Assembly: GCF_019175285.1 (NCBI RefSeq)
Contig: NC_056528.1
Coordinates: 44,173,529 to 44,237,528 of the forward strand
Source of the DNA: Sceloporus undulatus
Lineage: Eukaryota; Chordata; Lepidosauria; Squamata; Phrynosomatidae
DNA length: 64,000 nucleotides
Direction: 5' to 3'
Shown here: one piece after another, positions 35,443 to 45,847 of the stretch
Numbering within the stretch: position 1 is the stretch's first letter
How the letters are laid out: each line of letters starts with the position of its first letter
Notes under the pieces: model-generated
Database searches by the model: none
What the model was told of the DNA's origin: nothing
What the model saw: the letters and a program-made list of their open reading frames with translations, nothing else
Translations under genes and position numbers: made by a program

Positions 35443-35668
35443 CCGGTGTGATGTAGTGGTTTGAGTGTTGGACTATGCTGCTGGAGATCAGGGCTCTATT
35501 CCTGCTTGCCATAAAACCCACTGGGTTACACTGGGCAAATCACATGCTTTCAGGCTCAGAGTATGGCAATGGCATAACTCCTCTGAAAGAATCTTGCCAA
35601 GAAAACCCCATCATAGGTTTGCTTTAGTGTCACCCTATGTTGGAAACCTGAAGGCACACAACAACCAC
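35443..35668 (+). mobile_element. CORE-SINE, near full length
   Basis: TGTAGTGGTTTGAGTGTTGG begins it and GTTGGAAACCTGAAGGCACA with CAACAACC ends it. Confidence 0.9.
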
Positions 35669-35862
35669 CACCAGCAGGATTCTGGGGCACCTGGGTTTGA
35701 ATCTACACTCAGCCATGGAAATGCATTGGCCAATCTTGGGTAAATTACTCTCAGCCTCAGAAGAAGGTAAAAGCAAAGCCACTCTGAAATCTTGGCCAGA
35801 AAACCCCAGAATAGGGCCACCACAAGTTAGAAACGACTTGAAGGCACACATCAACAGAACTG
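35669..35862 (+). mobile_element. Second CORE-SINE, directly after the first
   Basis: TGGGTTTGAATCTACACTCA begins the readable part and CACAAGTTAGAAACGACTTG is the tail. It lacks the 5' head. Confidence 0.85.
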
Positions 35863-35979
35863 CTTGCTTCATTCCAACACCACCATTTACCACCAAGAAT
35901 GTTGCCCCAAGGAATTAAGCTATTGAAATGAAAAAATTGTCCACTTCTATTTCACATGTAAGTGTAGATCAACAGACCC

Positions 35980-36192
35980 AGCATGCTATAGTGGTTTGTA
36001 TTTTGGAAACCGGGATTTGAATCCCCACTAAGCCATAGAAACCCACTGGGTTACCATAGGCAAGTCATATTCTCTCAGCCTCAGAGAGAGGCAATAGCAA
36101 TCCTGTCTGAAAAAATTTTGCCAAGAAAACCCCATGATAAATTCACCTTAGGGTTGCCATAAGTCAGAAACAATTTGAAGGTGCACACATTT
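35980..36192 (+). mobile_element. CORE-SINE
   Basis: TATAGTGGTTTGTATTTTGG, TTACCATAGGCAAGTCATAT and GGTTGCCATAAGTCAGAAAC show the full layout. Confidence 0.88.
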
Positions 36193-36749
36193 AATAAATT
36201 GCAGCTGTGTCCTAACTTTTCAAGAAGTCAGCTTTCTCCCCCTCTGTCTCAGTGACATGGAAATACTCAGAGAAGAGCCTGAAAGAAGCAGCCTCATTGT
36301 GAAACCCTGAGTATAGCGTTGTAACTGACCCAACCGTTTCCAAGGTGGGGGATATCATCAGTCCATGCCTGGGACAATGTCTGTCAATTGGTATGAGTAC
36401 AGAGCCATTGTATAGCAAACGGTGACATTCAGAGCCTTGCCATTCTTTCAGCTCAGCATGAATGAAACATTTCCCAAGTTTGAAAGATGTGGATACTTTC
36501 TTATTAACAGCAGACCAAGGAGAAGGGAAGTCTGGAATCTACTAAATACTTAATACCTCTAGTGAATTCATTGATCTCACACATTTCTCTAGAGAACACA
36601 GATGTCACACAGACAATTCCCTGAGTTCCAGAGTCTAACACATAAGGGATAGTGTAAGTTGCAACCCCCTTTTGGCAGGTACCATGTGACTGCTTGCCTT
36701 GACTGAACACACACAAAACTGTCTCACATCAAGTTGAATCATTTACCTT

Positions 36750-36905
36750 TGAAAGTCCAGTGTTGTCCACTCTGGCTGGAAGCAAGTCTTTGGGGTCGCA
36801 AGTAGAGAAGTTTCTTTCCCATCACCTCCTACTTGCTTCTTTCAATTGGAGATTACAAGGATTGAAACTGGGACTTTCAGAGCTGCATACCTTTTCTTGA
36901 AACCC
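36750..36905 (-). mobile_element. tRNA-derived SINE, degraded
   Basis: The minus strand reads GTCCCAGTTTCAATCCTTGT (B-box-like), then CAGAGTGGACAACACTGGAC, as in the neighbouring better-kept copy. Confidence 0.6.
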
Positions 36906-37085
36906 AGTAACATATGAGGTCACACCATTGAGCCATACAGCCCAGTATTATCTACACTCACTGGCAGTGGCTCTCCAGAGTTTCACACAGGGCTTACTCA
37001 GCCCTGTCTGGAGATTGCAGGGATGAAACCTGGGACCTTCTGAATACAAAGCAGATGCGCTGTCACTAAGTTATGATCCCTACAG
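36906..37085 (-). mobile_element. tRNA-derived SINE with A and B boxes
   Basis: The minus strand reads ATAACTTAGTGACAGCGCAT (A box) and GGTCCCAGGTTTCATCCCTG (B box), then CTGGAGAGCCACTGCCAGTG. The order is that of a tRNA head joined to a SINE body. Confidence 0.8.
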
Positions 37086-37855
37086 TGAGGCTATATCTGT
37101 GGGCTGAAGGACTAGAAATTTGTTTTATTAAAAGCTAGTCTCTCAAAATGATACATTCTCCCAACCCCACTACCTACTTGCAACCTAATTCCATTTTAGT
37201 GCAATGCAGTTTTGAAATACCTGCTACCTTGTTTAAAAAAAGAGATTAATTTTTTTTTAATGTGGCTTGGACTTATTAAACATCTCAGTAACCAGCTGCT
37301 CAGACAAATAAGGAAAACATTTCAAGTTTGATTTTTAAGCAAATGCATTTTAGAGACAAATTAAAATATGTATTTTGAGACCATAAAAGACTGGAGACTG
37401 GGGACATTAACACTCAAGAAAAATCAGACTGCTGGTGAATAAAGACGGATTGACAGACAGTCAGCATGTACAAGTTGAATGCCAACAAATTCCTTTTCTT
37501 GGGTCTCACAGTAAGATGTAAAAGTTTCATTGTTCTCTTTCAAGTTACTTTCCTCATGTTACAGAATACCCCATTTTAAAACAAGTCTAGGTCCAGTATC
37601 CACTGCTGCACCACCAGCATAAGATATCCTTCCCTTAATCTCTGCTGCCCAAAAACCAGCTCCAAAGGGTTTCCCCAAACTCCAGAGCAGGCTTTCAGGT
37701 GCATAGAGCGATGAAGTAGGATTGCAAGCTCTCTCCACCATAATCCTACAGAAGTTAGACGTTTCTTTACCATGTATCTTCTCCTTTGGATTTAAGCCAG
37801 AATTCTCCACACTTCCCAGAAAAATAGCTTTTGAAAATACAGACAGGATGGGGAA

Positions 37856-37871
37856 TTTATTAGATTTTATT
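37856..37871 (-). terminator. POLR1D: POLR1D polyadenylation signals
   Basis: Two AATAAA hexamers lie on the minus strand at 37871-37866 and 37861-37856, about 120 bases after the stop. This gives a short 3' UTR. Confidence 0.6.
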
Positions 37872-37985
37872 AAAAAAGCACCTCAATATAAATTAAAAAA
37901 ATAAAATAAAAATCTCTTCCAGAAATCACAGTCCCACCATAGCAGAGCAAGTACAGTGATGTCCATCATGGCAGTGCCACTGTGG

Positions 37986-38033
37986 TTACTCCATATTTAT
38001 ATCCTTCTGGGCCTTGTATTCTTCCACACTCGC
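37986..38033 (-). CDS. POLR1D: POLR1D coding exon 5 (residues 111-125 and stop)
   Basis: After the acceptor GTTGTAG the frame reads [15 protein letters not shown] and then TAA, matching the family ending ASIKDYKDQK. The exon is short, but its phase and similarity agree. Confidence 0.9.
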   Translation of the reverse strand, partial: ASVEEYKAQKDINME

Positions 38034-41000
38034 CTACAACAGAGTACACAAATACCACGAGTAAGGGGTTTGGGGTTCAGAAATCATATAGCTGGGTCAT
38101 CTAGTTAACTCCACAAATGTGGTACGCCTGAAAAAATGCGGTCGACATCACAGAGGTGGCTGCTTGCTAGTCTCCCAAAAACTGTTCACACAACCAATAT
38201 ATATAGCTGCTTTTTTCAAATGAAGTCCTCCAAATATGTTGTATATCCTCCCATCATGTCAAGCAACTGAATGGAGATGGAGGCTAGTGTAAAAAATTAT
38301 GGTGAGTGGGAAGATTAAAAATTGTACGATCCATTTCACCCTACTGAACTCTAAACATTTAGCTGAATATAATCAAAAGCACTGAAGAGAACCTACAAAA
38401 CGTGCAGGCATTTACATGTAAGCTTTCTTTAAAACACTAAATTAAAGTATAGTCTAGAGGCGAAGACAGGTTACTCAAATCTGTTCCAGCCACCTTCATG
38501 TTCATTCTGCCCACAATGACTGTCTGAACAAAGTTTGAAGACCATAAGAAATGCAGCCTGCAGCAATCATTGTGACTTTTTGTCTACCATTTGAGAGAAA
38601 GGTAAGATACAAAGTCCCACTACACAGTTATTTCTAAATAACTTGTTTTAATTTATCATTTTAAAATTTCATTTTATATTAATAAAAAATAACAGTAAAG
38701 CACAACATTACAAAAAGAAATCAGACAACAACAAAACCCTCAAGACAACAGCAATACTGTGGCATTACTTCTCTATATCCAGTGTACTGTACCTTCAAAA
38801 AGAAGGGAACAGACACTTACCTCAAATGTGGTTAGTACATGCTGGCACACTCCCATGAGTTCTTCTAGCCCCTTCTGGAACATTTCAACAGCAGGGACAC
38901 CATCTACATGGAGAAAGAAAATTGGATTTAACAGGAAGTTTCCTTTCCTGAAGTGGGCAAACAGTGTTCTAGAGTGTGTGAGCTCCTCTTTACTGCTGAA
39001 GCATGGACCCTGCATTCAAATGAATCAAGAGTGCATTCTCCTGTGAAGAGAAACCACTCCTAGTTTCCAAATAACCAAGCTCTGCAAACCAAAACTACAT
39101 GTAAAAATAAAATAGTAATAGATAACCAGTAACTTACTGAAAAGAAACTGCTGAGAGACCAATGAATAATCAAGATCCTTCTCCCCACTACAGTGAAACA
39201 TTAATACTTGAGTGAGGTAGACAACCCTCCATTTAACTTCAGGGTAAACCCAAACTTTCCTTGTTCTTGCAATAGAAGATAGTTGTCTACAGTGGGACAT
39301 AACCCTGTGGTTCTCAGATGTCAGGATGTCACTGTATTTCACGTATGAAGGAACTTCCTTCTGAAGCACCCAAATCAATATAAAGGGGGAAATAATCTTA
39401 ATCCCGGAAACAGATAAATAAACAGACAGTTTGTAAGCACTTAGAAAAGAATGCTTTAATCTCTAAAAGTCAACATGGGTTTCTCAAAAAGAGAATCTGA
39501 TATCTCTTTTTTTGGATAAAATTACCAGCTTGGTAGATGAAGGCAATGCTGTGAATCTTGGAAAAGATCCCCCATGATATTCTTGTAAATAAGCTAGTAA
39601 AAAGCGGATTAGACAACGCAACCATTAGATGGATTTGACCAACCAGACCCAAAGAGCATCAATGGCTTGTCTTCATCCTGGAGAGAAGTGACCAATGGGG
39701 TGCCACAGAGTTCTGTCCTGAGCCCAGTGCTATTTGACATCTTCGTCAATGACTTGGATGAAGGATTAGAGGGTATACTTATCCAATTTGCAGATGACAC
39801 CAAATTTGGATGGGTAGCTAACATGCAGAGGAAAGGATCAATATTCAAAATAACCTTAATAGATTAGGAAGCTGGGGAAAAGCTAACAAATGCCCCACAA
39901 AGATAGGCCAAAATAAAGCTGCTTCGGGTCACTTTGGAGCTATGCTGTTTAAATGATGCATGCATCCTAAGAATCTGGAAGCCACCCCAAAGCCACGTTC
40001 CAGTCCTGGCTTGACAACAGTACATGTGAAAGGGATGTAGCAGAAAAGTTGAATGTGAGTCAACAGTCAACAATGCAATTCTAGACTGCATTAATAGAAG
40101 CATAGGGTCTAGATCAAGGGAAATAATAGTAACATGGAGGACTCTCATTCATAGGGTCACTCTATGTTGAAGTTGACTTGAAGGCAGCTAACAATGACAA
40201 ACTGCAGATGGGGAAAGAACTAAGGTTGAGAAAAAGCAGTCTGCCTGCTGCTACCTAAGAAACTAATAACAGAGGTGATATTTGAATTTCAAACATACTG
40301 ATTTGTATCTCAGTCTCTTAGCTGAGAAACTACATTCTGCACAAAGCACCCTTGACCCAGTATTCAGTGAAACGATCCCAGTTCCAACCTGATGGTAGCA
40401 TGAGGAGAACTCATAAATGAAGGGAATGAAGCTCTACAGGGACAACACCTCTCAGAGACAGAAGGTAACAAGCAGGCTGTGTTGGCTCTCTAGTAAGGAG
40501 TGAGGAACACTTCACCTTTGGTCTGAATACGGAAGTTGATTTTGCTTTCAGAAGGATGTGTGATACTATAACCGCAGAATTCCACTTCAGGGCTGCAATG
40601 AAAGAAAGAGAAAAAGAAAAAAAACACTATCAGCAGTCTGCACTTATGGGAGCTAAAACAACAGAGGGCAATCACAAAATAAACAAACTGGGAGAGTGGA
40701 GAGCATGTTGTTCTTTTTTTCCAACTGATGGAAATCATTTCAAGTCATTTCTAACTTATGGTGACCCTAAGGCAAGCCTATCATGGCGCTTTCTTGGCAA
40801 GTTCCTTCAGAGGTGGTTTGCAAGTATCATCCTCTGCATCTGAAAGTATGTGACTTGTCCAAAGTCACACAGTGGGTTTTTGTGGCTGAGCAAGGATTCA
40901 AACCCTGCCCTCCAGAGTCATAGTCCAACACTCAACCACTACGTCATGCTGGATCACATGCTATTCTTAGAAAAGAAATGGATCAAGAATTGTGCTCCAA

Positions 41001-44000
41001 GTTATGTAACAGAAAAAAGATGGGTCCACCACATTTACGAAATGGAGCTCAAACACACACACAAGTTATCAATAGCAGGCAATTATTTTCCTTCAAAAAT
41101 CATGTTGTGTTACATTTAAAGACACTTAACTGTGATTTCAGGTGACTTCTGAATTAATAAACGTTTCGAGTGATCTGATAGCAAACCAAAACCAGAAACC
41201 AAGGTTTGAAGCAAGTGATGTGGACTGATTTATTTGCTGATTTTTGTTAAAACTGTGCAGTGTTGAAAAGATCACTGTGGTCAGGGGAATGAGAGATGGG
41301 AATAAAAGATGTTACAGTTTTTTCCTCCTTTTTTGCAGCAGCAACTGCTATTTCCCCATCATCCAAAATGGGATTTGTACTATGAGCAAACTGAAATCAT
41401 GGCTGGCAATAGGACTGGACTTTGAAGTACTCCAGCAAGTTTTGCACATCCGTTATCAATTCAGTAGAACAACTCCTCATTATTTCAAATCAAATGGGGC
41501 CATGAAATGAGGGAGGGGAGAGTGCACCAAGCTCTAGTTTTCATCCATTTTTGTAAAGAAAAGAAGTAATTTGAACCAGAGAATGGCAAAGTTATTTTTT
41601 TAGACCACACTCCTCAGAATCTCCAAGCCATCCTTGACCATACTGAATGGTAGTTTCTGGGGAGCTTTGGCCCAAACCAAACTCTGATTTCTGATTAGAA
41701 AGAATCCTCTGTTGCTGATGTAGTAGTCATTTAATTAAGAGGAAACTTACTCACTCTTTCATGATCATGTACCGAAGGGAGTTGCCAAGAGTGTGGTCCT
41801 CATCGTGGAGCACAAATGTGACACAGCTCTTATCTGAGCCTTCAGTTCGTACCTGTGGGGTAGCAAAGGAAGAGAAAAAGCACAACATTAGGTTCCTAAA
41901 GACCTTACACTTAACTTTCCCTTTTCAATTTAAGCTGAAATTTAGAAGAAGTAGGGTACTTTTTCTATGTTGTTTTGGTGGATACATGGCTTCTGAGCCT
42001 GTGATCCCACATGAACTCCTAGTAGTACCTTCCTCTCTGCTCTNNNNNNNNNNCCTCACTAGAAGATGTAGCCTTGATACCATCCCTGGAGTCAAAGAAT
42101 AAGCCGACAACAGTCATTCCATCTCCGATACAAGGGCTGGCAAACCTGCATCTCTCAAATACCGATGAATATTTAACCTCAAAAAACCCCAGCTGGCAAT
42201 GGTCAGGGATGCCGTGAGATGGAATTCAAAAATTTCAGGAGACTTGTTGGTTTCCCAGCACTGTACTAGGAAGAGCTTGGAAGCATCTATTTTTTTGGAC
42301 CATAGGTTCTAGACTCCCAAAGCCAGCATTGCTAGTTGACTACACAAGTAAAATAACAATAACAATGATGTCCAAGATTCTGCATCAGAGGCTATGACTT
42401 GTAACTTTATGATAACATAGTGACTCCCTGACATGGCATTTTAACAATGCATAGCAAGTGTCCTATTGTGAACTGTACATACACTGTACATACACTCCAA
42501 TATATGCGTGTGTGGCAGAGCACTGTACAACACAATCCATAACAAGATAATGCTATTGTGCAATTGGATTAATGACATGATGGTGGCTCTGTCTGCCTAC
42601 TGTCCCCAAAATATAGGTACCTTTATGTAGATAATACTGTACAACAGGTATGGGAGTAGTTTCTTGAGGACTAGTAGACAGTGGACAAGGTTGCAACCAG
42701 TTGTGGGTAATGCTCTCCCTCCTTGGCTTGGCTTCCAGGCTGAGCATGTAGAATATCTCCTTCTGTTCTTCCCTACTCAGCATAGAATCCAAACCACCCA
42801 CCAGATCAGAACTATACACATATCTGCCTGTTTTGGCAACACAAATGCAAAAGGCTGTGAAGTCATGGCTGGAGAATGGGGTGGAAAGCATGGCTTGATG
42901 GACAAATGCCTTAGGAAGGATCCAGGGCAAAAATTAGTGGCTCCCCACCACAGATCTAAGGTCTGCCTCAGATTAACACCAGCAGTCAGAACAGCCAATA
43001 TAGCTGTTTTGTTATAAAACCATTCTTTTCTTAAGTAGCTGTGAAAACCTTTCTGGTTTATCATTACCTTGATTGATCAATGCTGCTCAAGGAAGAGGCT
43101 GCTTGTGCTGGCATCCTAGGATTTGTCCCCATCTCACACTGGGCCTCAGGCTGCATCTGCACTGCAGAAATAATGCAGTTTGACACCAGTTTAACTGCCA
43201 TAGCTCAATGCTATGGAATTTTTGTTTTGTGAAGCATTTAGCCTTCTCTGTCAAAGACCTCTGATGCCACAACAAACTAGGGTCTCCCTAGCATTTAGCC
43301 ATGGCAGTTAAAGTGGTGTCAAACTGCATTATTTCTGCAGTGCAAATACAGTCTCAGACATCTGCAGCGCTTTGGTTTGCATGCCTTACATCTCAGGAGC
43401 TGCTTTGGTATGCTGCTGCCACCTTCTGTCTGCTTCTGGCTGAAGCCATGTGCTCCCACCACCATCAAAACTGATAGCCCTTGTGCCTTACATATAAACT
43501 CCCCCAGTGAATACATATTGGCCCAAAGGGCATCATGCATACTTCTGTGGACATTCGTGCATTCTCATGATTGTTTAAGTTAAACGAATGCAATGATAAG
43601 AGTCAACAGTAATAATAATAGCTAAATTTGTAAATGATATCTTTAATCATACAACTGTTATACTTTTGCCACATCATGAGAAGACAGGATTCATTAGAAA
43701 AGACAATTAATACCAGGGAAGGTGGAGGGAAGTAGAAAGAGAAGAAGACAGCAACCAGATGGATAGACTCAGTGTGGGAGACCATGGGCATGAATCTATC
43801 AGACTAATGCCCAAACACACTGAAGAAATAATCCACTTTGTGACTGCTTTAACTGCCTTGGCTCAGTGCTAGGGAATTTGGGAACTATACTTTTGTGAGA
43901 CGTTAAGCCTTCTCTGCCAGAGCGCTCTGAGGCCACATTGCACTACGATCCCCAGGGTTCCCTAGCCCTGTCCTTTTGGAATTGTGGTGCCCAGAACAGG

Positions 44001-45072
44001 ACACAATATTCCAGAGCAGAATAGAGTGGCACTATTGCTTCTCTTGATCAGTCTTACACAAATCCTGCAAGTCCTTGCCCATAATAACCCCCTGGATGAG
44101 TCTATCCACCTGGTTTGTGGTCTTCGTCTCTTTCTTCTACCCGTTACCCTTCCTAGCAGTAGTGTTTTTTCTAGTGACCCAGGCCTTCTCATTATGTGAC
44201 CAAAGTATGATAGTCTCAACTTGATCATCTTTGCTTCCAAGGAGAGCCCTGGCCTGATCTGTTCAAGCACCCATTTGTTTCTCTTCTTGGCTGCCCATGG
44301 GATCCCAAGTACTCTTCTCCAGCACCACATCTCAAAGGAGTTGAGTTTCTTTCCGTCTGCCTCCTTCACTATCCAGCTCTGGCATAGGTACATGGTAACT
44401 GGGAATACAGAGGACCCTTGTTATCCACTGGGGTTTGGTTCCAAGATCCCCTGTAGATAACAAAATCCATGGATGCTCCTATTGAATATAATGGCATCGC
44501 AAAATGGTGTCCCTCCCATCTTCACTCCTCTGCTTTTCTGATAATGTTTTCAGCATATAAGCTAAGAAGGCAAGGCGGTCTTAGGGCTGGCTAAGTCGGG
44601 TTGGTTGAAACTGAGATCTATGCTCTGCTCAGCAGTGAGAAGTTATGGTGCTGAAATGCCTTGAGAGCAAAGGATTGTGACCCCAGCTCCTGTCAGACCC
44701 TCTGTTCTGCAATGTACTGATTAGCCCTCCTTCGCCCATATCACAGCCCTTCAGGGTCCATGCTGCAGTCAAAGGCTTCGCTAGGATGTTGCCCTGGCTC
44801 CAGGCGCTTTGGACTCCAGTTCCCAGCATCCCTGACCCTTGGCCAAGGCGGCTGAGGCTTCTGGGAGATGTAGTCCAACACACCTGGAGCCAGGGCCAGC
44901 GTTTGGACATCATGGCTGCAGCGGAGCCCATGAAGCACAGGCTAGCTTTCTTTCGGTTCAGCAACGACTGCAAGGCACCCAGGAAAGGCTTCCTCCTCAC
45001 CAGCTGCAGCGCCCGGGGCCTCCTCTTCTTCGCCGCCTCCTCCTCCGCCGCTCGCTCTTCGCTCTCCGCCAT
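37986..45072 (-). CDS. POLR1D: RNA polymerases I and III subunit RPAC2 (AC19), complete, 5 coding exons
   Basis: Five exons (72, 98, 77, 83 and 48 nt) join into 125 codons plus stop. The product is the small alpha-like subunit that pairs with POLR1C in the assembly core of RNA polymerases I and III in the nucleus. Seen: the conserved block with H-T-L-G-N-S-L-R (about residues 44-51), then [19 protein letters not shown] and the PAVE helix, followed by the CQHVL and FEAS segments. The human protein is 133 residues. The N-terminus here (acidic, then KKRRPR) differs from the mammalian one. The gene shares its 5' region with VAMP7, head to head. The locus differs from that of mammalian POLR1D, so it could be a relocated copy or a paralogue. 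The frame is intact and every splice site is canonical, so it does not look like a retrocopy. Confidence 0.92.
38821..38903 (-). CDS. POLR1D: POLR1D coding exon 4 (residues 83-110)
   Basis: The acceptor is CATGTAG and the donor GAG|GTAAGT. The exon encodes [20 protein letters not shown], the long C-terminal helix. Read-through of this strong donor would give a short alternative tail, so the spliced form is preferred. Confidence 0.94.
39460..39880 (+). mobile_element. CR1 LINE reverse-transcriptase fragment
   Basis: [20 protein letters not shown] and [12 protein letters not shown] are the RT palm motifs of CR1 (the catalytic box is ADD). Upstream SQHGFLKK-like residues lie in another frame, so the copy is broken. 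It lies downstream of POLR1D exon 5 in reading order reversed, that is, in an intron of that gene. Confidence 0.88.
39903..40015. mobile_element. Half copy of the GGGCCTGAACAG MITE
   Basis: GATAGGCCAAAATAAAGCTG, a CTTCGGGTCACTTTGG step and GCATCCTAAGAATCTGGAAG match the left arm of the element at 27645. Confidence 0.75.
40516..40592 (-). CDS. POLR1D: POLR1D coding exon 3 (residues 57-82, part of 83)
   Basis: The acceptor is CATTGCAG and the donor G|GTGAAG. The exon encodes [19 protein letters not shown] and the following RIQT strand. Confidence 0.95.
40735..40955 (-). mobile_element. CORE-SINE, minus strand, in POLR1D intron 2
   Basis: AAGTCATTTCTAACTTATGG, GACTTGTCCAAAGTCACACA and CATAGTCCAACACTCAACCA give tail, CORE and head in antisense order. 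Confidence 0.88.
41755..41852 (-). CDS. POLR1D: POLR1D coding exon 2 (residues 25-56 and part of 57)
   Basis: The acceptor is CCCCACAG and the donor GA|GTGAGT. The exon encodes [20 protein letters not shown], the alpha-subunit dimerisation signature and the most conserved part of the family. Confidence 0.95.
42044..42053. other. Assembly gap (10 N)
   Basis: Ten N bases lie downstream of POLR1D exon 1, in its first intron. The real gap size is unknown. Confidence 1.
43149..43352. mobile_element. PIF/Harbinger-like MITE, 204 bp, with TCA flanks
   Basis: The left end GGCTGCATCTGCACTGCAG matches the complement of the right end GACTGTATTTGCACTGCAG, with arms of about 60 bases. TCA lies on both sides. 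Relatives lie at 19296, 43822 and about 45848. Confidence 0.8.
43822..43970. mobile_element. Fragment of the GGCTGCATCTGC MITE family
   Basis: TGACTGCTTTAACTGCCTTG, TTTGTGAGACGTTAAGCCTT and CTGCCAGAGCGCTCTGA follow the interior of the complete copy. Confidence 0.65.
43975..44045 (-). mobile_element. CR1 LINE fragment
   Basis: ATTGTGGTGCCCAGAACAGG and GAATAGAGTGG are the CR1 3' region in reverse orientation. Confidence 0.55.
44046..44395 (-). mobile_element. Bov-B (RTE) LINE ORF2 C-terminal fragment
   Basis: The minus strand reads [34 protein letters not shown] and a basic [13 protein letters not shown] segment, the C-terminal hallmark of Bov-B. Bov-B is known to have moved horizontally among squamates and ruminants. 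Confidence 0.85.
44405..44520 (+). mobile_element. Tigger-like DNA transposon fragment
   Basis: GAGGACCCTTGTTATCCACT, TTGGTTCCAAGATCCCCTGT and CAAAATCCATGGATGCTC follow a common Tigger-type terminal region. Confidence 0.55.
44791..44903. repeat. Inverted repeat beside POLR1D exon 1
   Basis: CCCTGGCTCCAGGCGCTTTG onward pairs with the complement of the right arm CCCTGGCTCCAGGTGTGTTG. The arms are about 42 bases. Each arm holds a GGACTnCAnnTCCCAG motif like the ZNF143 (SBS) site. Confidence 0.75.
45001..45072 (-). CDS. POLR1D: POLR1D coding exon 1 (residues 1-24)
   Basis: The start codon sits in GAAAATGGCGGAG, a good initiation context that also looks like a YY1 site. The donor is CTG|GTGAGG. 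Phase 0 joins it to exon 2. It lies at the edge of the GC-rich shared promoter. Confidence 0.85.
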
Positions 45073-45450
45073 TTTCTTTCCACAAGCCACTCAACTTGAC
45101 CAGGCTCCCGTCAGCCCCTGCGGCAGCTGCTGCTCCTCCTAGAGCCAGGCGCAAAGACTCATGGGAGACATGCTCTGTGCGCACTGCTGCCAAGAAGAGC
45201 TCCCTTCAGGGATACGTTTAATGGCAGAGGCGGGGCGTTGAAGGAAGGCTTGACCAATCCCAGCTCGGGGCTGGGAGTTGAAGCAAGGCCCGACCAATCC
45301 CAGATCGGGGCGGGGCGTTGAGGCAAAGTTTGACCAATCCCAGCTCGGGACGGGGCATTGAAGCAAGGCCCGACCAATCCCAGCTCGGGGCGGGGCGTTG
45401 GAGTGAGGCTTGATCCAATCCCAGCTCCGTATCTACGCACTTCCGGTTTC
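45073..45450. promoter_or_regulatory. Shared divergent promoter of POLR1D and VAMP7
   Basis: The GC- and CpG-rich stretch lies between the POLR1D start codon (minus) and the first VAMP7 exon (plus). It holds no clear TATA box. Visible elements are repeated CCAAT boxes (NF-Y), repeated GGGGCGGGG GC boxes (Sp1/KLF) and an ETS site ACTTCCGG at 45439-45446. A YY1-like AAAATGGCGG overlaps the POLR1D start. This is typical of housekeeping bidirectional promoters. The transcription start points are inferred. Confidence 0.75.
45231..45428 (+). repeat. 40-bp tandem repeat with CCAAT and GC boxes
   Basis: Units start at 45251, 45291, 45331, 45371 and 45411, exactly 40 bases apart. A partial unit precedes them and the last is cut short. 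Each full unit reads GACCAATCCCAG, then a TCGGGGCGGGGCGTTG-like part, then an AAGCAAGGCC-like spacer. The unit at 45251 has lost its GC box (CTGGGAGTTG). The array sits inside the shared promoter. Confidence 0.95.
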
Positions 45451-45649
45451 TGTGGCGGTGGGAAGAACTACGCCTCCCACAAAGCACCGCGGCTGGGCTC
45501 TTTCTTCATTTACATGTGTAGGGGAGCCGAACTCCGTTTCCCAGAAGCCTCCGCGGCTGCTCACGCGCTGCTTGGTTTTCCTGAGAGCCTTCTTCCTCGG
45601 CGGCGGAAGGAAGGAAGGAAGGAAGGAAGGAAAGGAAGCGGGGATCCAG
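45450..45649 (+). other. VAMP7: Likely non-coding first exon of VAMP7
   Basis: A good donor CAG|GTAACG follows 45649, downstream of the GC-rich promoter, and the coding part of VAMP7 begins only at 49316. Known VAMP7 genes have a non-coding first exon. The exon start is a guess between the ETS site and the GGAA tract. Confidence 0.55.
45606..45633 (+). repeat. (GGAA)n microsatellite in the VAMP7 5' UTR
   Basis: About seven GGAA units run in tandem just before the exon 1 donor. GGAA repeats can bind ETS-family factors. Confidence 0.9.
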
Positions 45650-45847
45650 GTAACGAAGCGGAGGGGCCCTCCTCGGTGGTCGCTGAGGGGAAGGGACGGC
45701 CTCGCTCGGGCTTCCCTTCTAGGATAGTCAAGGCTTGGCTAACGACTAGGCCGCGCCTCCTCGGCTGTAACCATGGCAACCGCCCCTCAGGGTTCAGGGC
45801 GAGTGGGTTTCTTTCGACCTTCCTCCTTGGTCCATTGTTTGACACCG

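Noticed and set aside
36906-37085. A tRNA gene on the minus strand
   Set aside because: A and B boxes exist, but the acceptor stem does not close and a SINE body follows, with a second copy beside it.
39667-39867. A host gene with reverse-transcriptase motifs
   Set aside because: The motifs are those of CR1 and the copy is short and broken.
44629-45090. 153-residue minus-strand frame containing POLR1D exon 1
   Set aside because: Only its start is coding. The strong donor CTG|GTGAGG leads to exon 2 with full family similarity.
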